The notes beneath the pieces were generated by a model. That model had not been told where the DNA came from. It made no database searches and was given only the letters and a program-made list of their open reading frames with translations. The position numbers were made by a program, and so were the translations under genes. Positions 1-6,080 of a stretch of DNA of 9,158 bases are shown one piece after another; the first letter of the stretch is position 1; the number at the start of each line of letters is the position of its first letter. The stretch is taken from positions 1 through 9,158 of the forward strand of contig CADBLW010000045.1 in the NCBI GenBank assembly GCA_902795625.1, in the 5' to 3' direction. Source of the stretch: an uncultured Lachnospiraceae bacterium. GTDB lineage: Bacteria > Bacillota > Clostridia > Lachnospirales > Lachnospiraceae.

Positions 1-1356
1 CGGGATCGCGACGGACAGAACCACGAAGATCCAGAAGCCGAGCTCGGCGGCGCTTTTCGTGCACACGCGGATCGGAAGGAAATTGTTGAAGTCCCCTAAC
101 AGGATAGCACCGACATTGAAGTTGTTCCAGTAGAAGGAGCGCTCGGGATCCGCCTCCGGCCATGCGAGGTAGGATTCCTCGACACTATCGTAACACTCGT
201 TGGACAGCATGATGCGCGGTGCGTACGAAACAAAATCGCAATAGAAGGCCCCTTGGGTTGAATCAATTGTTCTTTGCTTCCAGGAATCGTACTTGTACGC
301 AGCCACGCCGCGCAGGGTACGGGCCATGGTGATGTGGTAAGAGTAATAATCGTATTCGGATTGGTGAGTACTGCTTTCGGGATGGCCCATATATTCCTGA
401 AAACTCTCAAAGGAGAAGAATATCCGCCCGGGCGCGTAGATCAATCCGTCGGTGCGAATTCCCGCGAACAGCTGGAGCAGCCAGAACAGAGCAATGATAC
501 TCACGACGATGACGCATTTCTTCCGCCAGATGCCGAAGAACGGTTTGCTCCGCATGGATGCGGCGGCAGCGGGGATTGCGGTAAAGATTTTCGGAAGCAG
601 CCACCACAGCAGATGAAACGCAACCAGTATGATCAGGAACAGGAGAAAGCCGATGGAAATGACATCCGCAGGTTTATTGGCCACATCCAGGTCCGTGATC
701 AGCAGGCCGAATCCGGCGACGAGCAGAGAGATGGTCCATCGGAAAATCCTCTTCAGTTTGAGCCTTCCTTCTGCAAGTGAGGTTTCGTGCTCCGCAAAAT
801 CGGTGTCGGAAAGCTTGTCACTGTATTTGAAGAAGGTCAGGATCACAAACGTGATCCCGGCGACCCAGATGACCCAGGCAAAGCCCTGGGCAAGAGCAAA
901 CAGGATCTGTGCGCCGGTGATGCTTCTCGGGTTTACTTCCCAGATATTATTGTAGGAATCGTAGGAGTAGACAGGAGTGTACGCGGAATGTGCGCACGTG
1001 CGAAGTATGACCCCCACGAGCAGGGCGCCGAAGGCGATGATGCAGCCGACCAGGAACCGCGAGGTGACGCTTTCCGTGAGCCTCCTGACCTGTTTGACGG
1101 AGCGCTCGGGAGCGGCAGCGGTGGACGGTTCGCCCGTTTCCGGATTGTTTCGCTCACCGCGCAGCAGTTCGTCCGTCGTCACGTTGAAGATCTCCGCGAT
1201 CACCGGCAGCAGCGGAAGATCGGGATAGTTTTCGTCGCGCTCCCAGCGGCTGATGGCCTTGTCGGACACATTGAGCCGCGCGGCCAGATCCTTCTGCGTC
1301 ATACCGTTGGCCTTGCGCAGGGCAGACAGCAGTGTACCAAAAGATTTCTTATCCAT
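1..1356 (-). CDS. XRE-family transcriptional regulator with multi-pass membrane C-terminus (3' end outside window)
   Basis: The reading frame is open from an ATG at 1356 to the window edge (452 codons seen, no stop), so the C-terminus is missing. Residues about 5-62 form a classic HTH_3/XRE DNA-binding domain, with the motifs MTQKDLAARLNVS and ISRWERDENYPDLP followed by TTDELLRGE. After a short linker come likely membrane segments at about 101-119, 151-175, 205-222, 233-255 and 281-299, and another begins near 441. Basic loops at about 190-205 and 256-280 suit the cytoplasm, so the positive-inside rule places the Tyr/Trp-rich stretch 300-440 outside. I infer a membrane-bound one-component sensor that binds DNA. 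I do not recognise the external region and cannot name a ligand. An AAGGGGGG ribosome binding site lies 10 nt before the start. A candidate promoter of its own lies upstream, behind the nadE terminator. Domain call is firm; topology and role are inferred. Confidence 0.88.
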   Translation of the reverse strand, partial: MDKKSFGTLLSALRKANGMTQKDLAARLNVSDKAISRWERDENYPDLPLLPVIAEIFNVTTDELLRGERNNPETGEPSTAAAPERSVKQVRRLTESVTSRFLVGCIIAFGALLVGVILRTCAHSAYTPVYSYDSYNNIWEVNPRSITGAQILFALAQGFAWVIWVAGITFVILTFFKYSDKLSDTDFAEHETSLAEGRLKLKRIFRWTISLLVAGFGLLITDLDVANKPADVISIGFLLFLIILVAFHLLWWLLPKIFTAIPAAAASMRSKPFFGIWRKKCVIVVSIIALFWLLQLFAGIRTDGLIYAPGRIFFSFESFQEYMGHPESSTHQSEYDYYSYHITMARTLRGVAAYKYDSWKQRTIDSTQGAFYCDFVSYAPRIMLSNECYDSVEESYLAWPEADPERSFYWNNFNVGAILLGDFNNFLPIRVCTKSAAELGFWIFVVLSVAIP

Positions 1357-1388
1357 ATATGTAAATCCCCCCTTCGGTTTCTGCTGTC

Positions 1389-1417
1389 ATTCTAGGTGAG
1401 CGAGAGTAAAAAGTCTA
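1389..1417 (-). promoter_or_regulatory. Candidate sigma-A promoter for the XRE membrane regulator
   Basis: On the minus strand TAGACT (1417-1412) and TAGAAT (1394-1389) are separated by 17 nt, matching 4 of 6 and 5 of 6 consensus bases. The site is about 33 nt upstream of the regulator start and downstream of the nadE hairpin, which fits separate transcription of the regulator. This rests on pattern matching only. Confidence 0.5.
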
Positions 1418-1428
1418 TCCAGCAGACC

Positions 1429-1450
1429 GAAAATCGCTCTCGCGGAGCGA
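1429..1450 (-). terminator. Probable rho-independent terminator of nadE
   Basis: Read on the minus strand, TCGCTC (1450-1445) and GAGCGA (1439-1434) form a perfect 6-bp GC-rich stem around a 5-nt loop, followed by four Ts (1433-1430). It lies about 80 nt after the nadE stop and before the regulator promoter. The T tract is short, so termination may be incomplete. Confidence 0.55.
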
Positions 1451-1530
1451 GAAAACGCGGTTTTTGTCTGCTTTTTGCCGAAATGTGCCGCGGATCGATC
1501 GTCCGCCGGATAATATGATGCAACGATAAA

Positions 1531-2283
1531 TCAGTCGTCTGCCTTCGTGGCGATGCCGGGATCAAAGGAAGGCATCAGCGCCAGCTTAAAGAGGTTCTTG
1601 CGATGAAGGTGGTCGATCCTCGCCTTGTCCGCCTCACTGTCAATCTCGCCGGTGCGGATGTAGCGGTCGAGGGTTGCGTACGTGAAGCCGAGGTTGTCCT
1701 CATCGGTCTTGCCGCACAGTCCGTCGGAGGGCTTCTTCTCGATGAGTTCCTCCGGAACGCCGATCAGGCGGGCCATCTCCTTGACCTCCTGCACGGTCAG
1801 GTGACTGAGCGGGCTGAAATCGCCGACGGAATCACCGTAGCGCGTCGAGTAGCCGACCCAGTCCTCGGAGAGGTTGCAGGTGTTGGCGACGCGGCCGTTG
1901 CAGCACTGGGAGACGCAGTACAACGTCGACATGCGAAGGCGCGGCGGAAGATTGACGCGTGCCTGCTCCGAGAGCGGAAGATCCTCCGGCAGTGCGTTCA
2001 CGAGCCCCTGGTACGCATCCTTGATATTGACCACATAATAGCGGATACCGAGGTGCTCCACCAGTTTGTACGAGTACTCGATGTCGGGCTGGTCGCCGTT
2101 CGGCATCAGCACGCCGACAACGCGGTCCTTGCCGAGCGCCTCCACGCACATTGCCGCGACGATGGAGCTGTCCTTGCCGCCGCTGATCCCGACAACCGCG
2201 TTGCAGCCGGGGCCGCTATGTTCAAAGAAATCGCGAATCCACGCGACACATTGGTCTTTAACCTTACGAGCATCGAATTCCAT
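1531..2283 (-). CDS. nadE: NAD+ synthase, ammonia-dependent type
   Basis: This 250-residue cytoplasmic enzyme catalyses the last step of NAD+ synthesis: ATP-dependent adenylation of nicotinate adenine dinucleotide, then amidation. The N-type ATP pyrophosphatase P-loop SGGKDSS is at residues 34-40. Further signatures are NLPPRLRMSTLYC (111-123), NTCNLSED (134-141), TRYGDSVGDFSPLSHL (147-162) and the substrate-binding-region stretch KPSDGLCGKTDEDNLGF (184-200). There is no glutaminase domain, and the length fits the short form that uses free ammonia, presumably with ammonia supplied elsewhere. The TCNLSED/YGDS wording differs from the E. coli GTGNKSE-like/YGDG wording, but as I recall it is usual in a Clostridia lineage, so I do not read it as a defect. 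An AGGAGG site lies 7 nt before the ATG; the stop is TGA. It is transcribed divergently from the permease, with its own promoter and terminator. Confidence 0.95.
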   Translation of the reverse strand: MEFDARKVKDQCVAWIRDFFEHSGPGCNAVVGISGGKDSSIVAAMCVEALGKDRVVGVLMPNGDQPDIEYSYKLVEHLGIRYYVVNIKDAYQGLVNALPEDLPLSEQARVNLPPRLRMSTLYCVSQCCNGRVANTCNLSEDWVGYSTRYGDSVGDFSPLSHLTVQEVKEMARLIGVPEELIEKKPSDGLCGKTDEDNLGFTYATLDRYIRTGEIDSEADKARIDHLHRKNLFKLALMPSFDPGIATKADD

Positions 2284-2312
2284 GACGATACCTCCTGTGT
2301 TTCGGAAAATGC

Positions 2313-2359
2313 GTCACCAACCGTCCGGTGACTGAGAAACGCTTGTTTTATCAGCGTTT
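2313..2359 (-). promoter_or_regulatory. Two hairpins in the nadE leader
   Basis: The expected nadE 5' untranslated region (about 75-80 nt) holds two perfect inverted repeats. One is AAACGCT/AGCGTTT (2337-2343 and 2353-2359, 9-nt loop). The other is GTCACC/GGTGAC (2313-2318 and 2327-2332, 8-nt loop). The second lies just before the ribosome binding site. They could be a simple mRNA-stability structure, a regulator site or a small riboswitch. I do not recognise a known NAD+ riboswitch fold. Confidence 0.4.
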
Positions 2360-2364
2360 TCCTA

Positions 2365-2393
2365 ATATTATCACACGACGGGCGCGGTAGCAA
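2365..2393 (-). promoter_or_regulatory. Candidate sigma-A promoter for nadE
   Basis: On the minus strand TTGCTA (2393-2388) and TAATAT (2370-2365) are 17 nt apart, which places the transcript start roughly 75-80 nt before the nadE ATG. An overlapping GATAAT is an alternative -10. Pattern match only. Confidence 0.55.
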
Positions 2394-2494
2394 TATTTTC
2401 CGAAGAATTACGGGGAAACGTCCCTTCGCGCAAACGGCGGATCGGTCCCATACGCAAACGCTGAAATGCCCTTCGTGCAACCGTCGAAATACAG

Positions 2495-2522
2495 TTGCAT
2501 TTCCTTCGGAAAATGCTATAAT
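2495..2522 (+). promoter_or_regulatory. Strong extended -10 promoter for the permease
   Basis: TTGCAT (2495-2500) and a perfect TATAAT (2517-2522) are separated by 16 nt, with a TGC extended -10 element at 2514-2516. Transcription would begin near 2529, giving a leader of about 30 nt to the ATG at 2561. The spacer contains a palindrome listed separately. Confidence 0.75.
2497..2516. promoter_or_regulatory. Operator-like palindrome inside the permease promoter
   Basis: GCATTTCC (2497-2504) and GGAAAATGC (2508-2516) are inverted copies around TTC, with one extra A in the right arm. The palindrome fills the space between the -35 and -10 boxes, where a bound repressor or a spacer-remodelling activator would act. 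The right half, TTCGGAAAATGC (2505-2516), recurs exactly at 2301-2312 in the nadE leader. No regulator can be named. Confidence 0.4.
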
Positions 2523-2560
2523 TCCTTTGGCCGCAGGAAGGCCTCAGGAAGGGATGGCAA

Positions 2561-3868
2561 ATGGTCAAGGTCGGTATCATTGCACTCGCGACTTGTCTGA
2601 CGATGATGGTCGCGATCATAGCGAAGCCGCGGATTACGATCCGGGGCATTGTTTTCGATACCTATCCGCTGGTGGCAGCGGCCGGCGTGATCGCACTTTT
2701 ACTGAGCCACGGCCTCACGCTTAAGCAGTTCGGCGCGGGCCTCACCGCGGACACGGCGGTCAACCCGATCAAGATCCTTGCCTTATTTCTCTCAATGACA
2801 TTTCTCTCGGTCTACCTCGATGAGGCGGGATTCTTTCATTATCTCGCGGGGAGGACGCTCGCGCGGGCCGGAAGCGACCAGCGCAAGCTGCTCACGTCGC
2901 TGTTTCTGACGGTTTCGATACTCACGGTATTTACCTCGAACGACATCGTGGTGCTGACGTTCACACCGTTCATCGGGTATTTTACGAAGGCGGCGAAGAT
3001 CAACCCGATCCCGTATCTGGTGACGGAATTTATCGCGGCCAACACGTTCAGCATGATGTTCATCATCGGCAATCCGACCAACATTTACCTCGCCAGCGGC
3101 GCGGGGATCGATTTCCTCGCGTACGTGAAGGTGATGCTGATCCCGACGGTGTGCGCGGGCGCGGCGGTGTATGTCGTGATCCGGCTTCTGTTCCGTCGGA
3201 TGCTTTCCGTGCCGATGCACGGCGAATCCGAGCAGGCGAAGATCCGCCACAAGCCCACGGTCGTGCTCGGCATGATCCACCTGAGCGTGTGCACGCTGCT
3301 GCTCGCGGTAGCTTCCTATATCAATCTTCCGATGTGGCGCATCGCCGTTTTCTCGGCCATCAGCCTGATCGTGTGCACCTGCGTGATGAACGCGGTCACG
3401 AAGCGAGGTCCGCGTCTTTTGTTCCGAAGCCTGCACCGCCTGCCGTGGCTGCTGGCGCCGTTCGTGCTTTCGATGTTCGGGCTTGTGCTCGCGATGAACG
3501 GCAGCGGTCTGTCCGGGCGGATCGCCGAGGTCCTGTCCCGCGGCAATCCGATCCTCACCTACGGCATCGCCTCGTCCTGCGCGGCCAATGTCATCAACAA
3601 CATTCCCATGAGCGTATTGTTTACGTCGCTGCTTTCATACGGCTCGGCACCTTTGTCCGCCGTGTACGCCACCATCATCGGATCGAACCTGGGTGCCTAC
3701 CTCACGCCGGTGGGAGCCCTCGCAGGCATCATGTGGATGTCCCTTCTGAAGACCGTCGGCGTGGATTTTTCCTTCAGAAAATTCGTTTCCTACGGCGTGC
3801 GCATCGCCGTGCCGGCAATCGCGGCCGCATTGGCAGGATTGGCTGTTTCTGCGGCACTACTGCTGTAG
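2561..3868 (+). CDS. ArsB/NhaD-type ion permease (SLC13/IT superfamily)
   Basis: A 435-residue, highly hydrophobic inner-membrane carrier of typical family length. It shows the two-fold organisation of the ion transporter superfamily. In the first half SND (126-128, within VFTSNDIVVLTFTPFI) is followed by IIGNPTN (168-174). In the second half NVINNIPM (343-350) is followed by GSNLGAYLTPVGALAGI (374-390). These paired re-entrant loops line the substrate site in relatives. The substrate cannot be read from the sequence. Arsenite export (ArsB), Na+/H+ exchange (NhaD) and carboxylate uptake are all possible; no arsR, arsC or metabolic partner sits beside it, so I leave the symbol blank. AGGAAGGG lies 7 nt before the ATG. 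It has its own promoter and appears to be transcribed alone. Confidence 0.85.
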   Translation: MVKVGIIALATCLTMMVAIIAKPRITIRGIVFDTYPLVAAAGVIALLLSHGLTLKQFGAGLTADTAVNPIKILALFLSMTFLSVYLDEAGFFHYLAGRTLARAGSDQRKLLTSLFLTVSILTVFTSNDIVVLTFTPFIGYFTKAAKINPIPYLVTEFIAANTFSMMFIIGNPTNIYLASGAGIDFLAYVKVMLIPTVCAGAAVYVVIRLLFRRMLSVPMHGESEQAKIRHKPTVVLGMIHLSVCTLLLAVASYINLPMWRIAVFSAISLIVCTCVMNAVTKRGPRLLFRSLHRLPWLLAPFVLSMFGLVLAMNGSGLSGRIAEVLSRGNPILTYGIASSCAANVINNIPMSVLFTSLLSYGSAPLSAVYATIIGSNLGAYLTPVGALAGIMWMSLLKTVGVDFSFRKFVSYGVRIAVPAIAAALAGLAVSAALLL

Positions 3869-3886
3869 AATAAATGCGCGTACGAG

Positions 3887-3926
3887 CCCGGTTGCCGGGA
3901 TGTGGAGTCGGGCCGCACTCATTTTT
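3887..3926 (+). terminator. Possible weak terminator after the permease
   Basis: CCCGG/CCGGG (3887-3891 and 3895-3899) forms a short GC-rich hairpin. It is followed by a second small stem, GAGT/ACTC (3905-3908 and 3917-3920), that runs directly into ATTTTT. Neither is strong alone. The position, just after the permease stop and before the next promoter, suits a terminator. Confidence 0.35.
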
Positions 3927-3956
3927 CGCTGCAGCGGGAAGGAATTCAACAAAGGG

Positions 3957-3985
3957 TTGCGGCATTTCGCCGAACTATGTATAAT
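3957..3985 (+). promoter_or_regulatory. Sigma-A promoter for the glycosyltransferase-lipid kinase unit
   Basis: TTGCGG (3957-3962) and a perfect TATAAT (3980-3985) are exactly 17 nt apart. Transcription would start near 3992, leaving a leader of about 100 nt before the ATG at 4095. Confidence 0.65.
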
Positions 3986-3991
3986 AACAAG

Positions 3992-4094
3992 AGACAGTGC
4001 ATGCCGGCAGTGGGGGAAGAAGTAAGCCCGGCAGAAGAGAAACCGAACCGATCAGTATCGGGAGGAGTATTACCGGAAAGGACAGAAGGAAGTA
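3992..4094 (+). promoter_or_regulatory. Purine-rich leader with hairpin and displaced GGAGGAG
   Basis: The untranslated leader of the glycosyltransferase gene contains a CCGAT/ATCGG hairpin (4048-4052 and 4057-4061, 4-nt loop). A strong GGAGGAG (4061-4067) follows it directly. That motif is 27 nt from the ATG, too far to serve it, and no usual start codon lies at a suitable distance. The ATG instead has an AAGGA (4086-4090) only 4 nt away. No ATG, GTG or TTG lies in frame between the TAA at 4023 and 4095, so the start is fixed. Function of the leader is unknown. Confidence 0.35.
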
Positions 4095-5108
4095 ATGGAG
4101 AAACCATGTTTGTCAATTGTGGTGCCCTGCTACAATGAGGAATCGGTGCTGGGGGCATTTTACGAGGAGATCACCAAGACCGCGGAGAGTATCCGCGACA
4201 AGGTTGAGTGTGAGTTTTTGTTCGTGGATGACGGGTCGAAGGACCGCACGTTGGAGATATTGAAAGAGCTGGCCGACAAGGACGAGCGCGTGTCCTACGT
4301 CTCGTTCTCGCGCAACTTCGGCAAGGAGTCCGGCATCTATGCGGGACTGTCGAACGCGATCGGCGACTATGTTGTGCTGATGGACGCGGATCTGCAGCAT
4401 CCGCCGTGCTACATCCCGGAGATGCTTGACGCGATCCTCTCGGGCGAGTACGACAGCGTTGCGATGAGACGCGTGGACCGCGAGGGCGAGGGGAAGATCC
4501 GCTCGTGGTTCTCAAGCATGTTCTACAAATTTAACAAAAAGATCTCCGGTGTCGATATCGTGGAGGGCGCGACCGACTACCGCATGATGACGCGCCAAAT
4601 GGTGGACGCCGTCCTCGATATGCCCGAGTACAACCGTTTCACAAAGGGCATTTTCGCGTGGGTCGGTTTCCGCACGAAGTGGATCGGCTACCACAACGTG
4701 GAGCGCGTTGCGGGTGAGACGAAGTGGTCGTTCAGCAGCCTGCTGAGTTATTCCATCAACGGGATCGTGTCATTTTCCACGGTACCGCTGGCGATCTCGT
4801 CGTTCCTCGGAGTGTTCTTCTGTATCTTTTCCTTTGTCATGATGGTCTGGCTGATCGTCAAGACACTGATCTTCGGCAACGCGGTCAGCGGCTATCCGAC
4901 CATCGTGACGGTGATCCTGTTCATGAGCGGTCTGCAGCTTCTGATGTTCGGCGTGCTTGGACAGTACATTTCGCGCAGCTACATGGAGGGCAAGCATCGT
5001 CCGATCTACATCGCGCGGGAGAAGAAGGTGAAGGGGAAGGACAGCGGCGCCGAGGGCGTGCGCGGCGGCAGAAGATTTGAGTCGGCGGAGGAGACAGAGA
5101 CTAAGTAA
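4095..5108 (+). CDS. GT2 family glycosyltransferase, polyprenyl-phosphate type (GtrB/DPM1-like)
   Basis: A 337-residue membrane-anchored enzyme that should transfer a sugar from a nucleotide donor to a polyprenyl phosphate carrier on the cytoplasmic face. The GT-A fold starts at once: SIVVPCYNEE (7-16), FLFVDDGSKDRT (41-52), RNFGKESG (73-80), and the metal-binding DAD in LMDADLQHP (95-103). DYRMM (161-165) and RFTKG (181-185) follow, as in the bactoprenol glucosyltransferase family, with KWSFSSLLSYSINGI just before the membrane. Two transmembrane helices lie at about 231-257 and 267-290, then a charged, probably disordered tail of some 40 residues. The sugar is not predictable. The lipid kinase starts 24 nt downstream, so the two are probably one transcript. 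No GtrA-like flippase or Gtr-type modifying enzyme is adjacent, so a role in lipid or teichoic acid glycosylation is inference. Confidence 0.9.
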   Translation: MEKPCLSIVVPCYNEESVLGAFYEEITKTAESIRDKVECEFLFVDDGSKDRTLEILKELADKDERVSYVSFSRNFGKESGIYAGLSNAIGDYVVLMDADLQHPPCYIPEMLDAILSGEYDSVAMRRVDREGEGKIRSWFSSMFYKFNKKISGVDIVEGATDYRMMTRQMVDAVLDMPEYNRFTKGIFAWVGFRTKWIGYHNVERVAGETKWSFSSLLSYSINGIVSFSTVPLAISSFLGVFFCIFSFVMMVWLIVKTLIFGNAVSGYPTIVTVILFMSGLQLLMFGVLGQYISRSYMEGKHRPIYIAREKKVKGKDSGAEGVRGGRRFESAEETETK

Positions 5109-5132
5109 AGCGTATACGGGGAAGAGGGGTTT

Positions 5133-6080
5133 ATGATTTATCTGATTGTCAATGACCATGCGAAGACCGGAGGCGGCAGCAAGGTCGAAAAGATTAAGGC
5201 ATTTCTCAAAAAACAGGCAACGCAGAAGCGCATGAAGGCGTCCGATTTCTTCAAGGTTCTTCCTACGGAAAATGCGGGCGATGCCACGAAGTATGTGCGC
5301 GCGATCTGCCGACGCGGCGAGGCCGCGGACATCTGGGTGTTCGGCGGCGACGGCACGATCAATGAGGCGGTCAACGGACTGGAGTTCCCGTCCGATGTGA
5401 CACTTGCGTTTCTGCCGGGCGGCTCGGGCAATGATTATGTGAAGGGCATCGGTCTTCCGAAGGATCCCGTGGACTGCGCGAAGGCGCTTTTGGAGGCCAC
5501 GGAGACACGGGGATACGATGTGGGAAGCGTTGCGACGTTTGAGACTAGGGGAACCGTGCGTTTTGCGGGAAGCTGCGGCATCGGCTATGACGCCAAAGTC
5601 TGCCACGAGGTGGACAATTCCAGGCTTAAGCCGATCCTGAACAAGCTGCATCTTGGGAAGCTTGCGTACCTGCTGACGGCGTTCAAGCAGGTATTTGCCA
5701 ACCCGCGCTTCCGCGCGACCGTGATCCGCGACGGGATTTCCCGCTCGTACGACGATGTCATTTTCCTCTGCTTTATGAACAGCCGGTACGAGGGCGGCGG
5801 CCTGAAAATGGCGCCCGATGCCGATCCCTGTGACGGCAAGCTGAGCGTTGTGATCGCGCACGGGATCCGTCCGCTGCGGGTGCTCACGATGCTGCCCAAA
5901 CTTGTGCGCGGCACCCATGTGAAGCATCGCAATGTTGAGACGTTTGAGTGCAGCGAGATCGAAGTGATCTCGGACAGCAGACAGTACCTGCATACCGACG
6001 GCGACGTGCAGGCGTTGACGCGCCACGTCTTCGTAAAATGCCTGGACACCAAGATGCAGATGCCCGCGTTTACGAAGTAG
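5133..6080 (+). CDS. Diacylglycerol kinase family lipid kinase (DgkB/YegS-like)
   Basis: A 315-residue, mainly soluble kinase of the DAGK catalytic family, which phosphorylates membrane lipids such as diacylglycerol using ATP at the inner leaflet. Seen in order: IVNDHAKTGGG (5-15), the nucleotide-binding GGDGTINEAVNG (71-82), PGGSGNDYVKGIGLP (95-109), GSCGIGYDAKVC (146-157), and the metal-site region YEGGGLKMAPDADPCDGKL (219-237). The C-terminal motif reads HTDGDVQ (287-293), where family members usually have DGE; Asp for Glu is conservative. Length matches the family. GAAGAGGGG stands just before the ATG. It follows the glycosyltransferase by 24 nt, and the pairing suggests work on the same envelope lipid or glycolipid, for example recycling diacylglycerol. 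Its stop (TAG) overlaps the end of the opposing helicase gene. The exact lipid is unknown. Confidence 0.9.
   Translation: MIYLIVNDHAKTGGGSKVEKIKAFLKKQATQKRMKASDFFKVLPTENAGDATKYVRAICRRGEAADIWVFGGDGTINEAVNGLEFPSDVTLAFLPGGSGNDYVKGIGLPKDPVDCAKALLEATETRGYDVGSVATFETRGTVRFAGSCGIGYDAKVCHEVDNSRLKPILNKLHLGKLAYLLTAFKQVFANPRFRATVIRDGISRSYDDVIFLCFMNSRYEGGGLKMAPDADPCDGKLSVVIAHGIRPLRVLTMLPKLVRGTHVKHRNVETFECSEIEVISDSRQYLHTDGDVQALTRHVFVKCLDTKMQMPAFTK

Noticed and set aside
787..1395. 202-codon plus-strand frame opposite the XRE regulator
   Set aside because: It runs antisense to the DNA-binding and membrane coding region, which is unmistakable, and its Asp/Gly/Arg-rich product resembles no family.
1832..1968. 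nadE as a divergent or defective copy because of its CNLSED and YGDS wording
   Set aside because: The P-loop, TDEDNLGF and overall length are intact, and I recall this wording as normal in Clostridia enzymes.
1603..2331. 242-codon plus-strand frame opposite nadE
   Set aside because: The minus strand encodes NAD+ synthase with all its signatures; this is its complement.
2410..2490. CCCTTCGCGCAAACGG and CCCTTCGTGCAACCGT as a repeat array
   Set aside because: There are only two imperfect copies with no regular spacing and no cas genes nearby; not a CRISPR or a repeat family I can support.
2561..3868. Calling the permease arsB
   Set aside because: The fold motifs fit ArsB, NhaD and carboxylate carriers alike, and no arsenic-resistance partner gene is beside it.
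3902..4138. Possible small gene upstream of the glycosyltransferase
   Set aside because: It covers the promoter and overlaps the glycosyltransferase start in another frame, with no convincing ribosome binding site or recognisable product.
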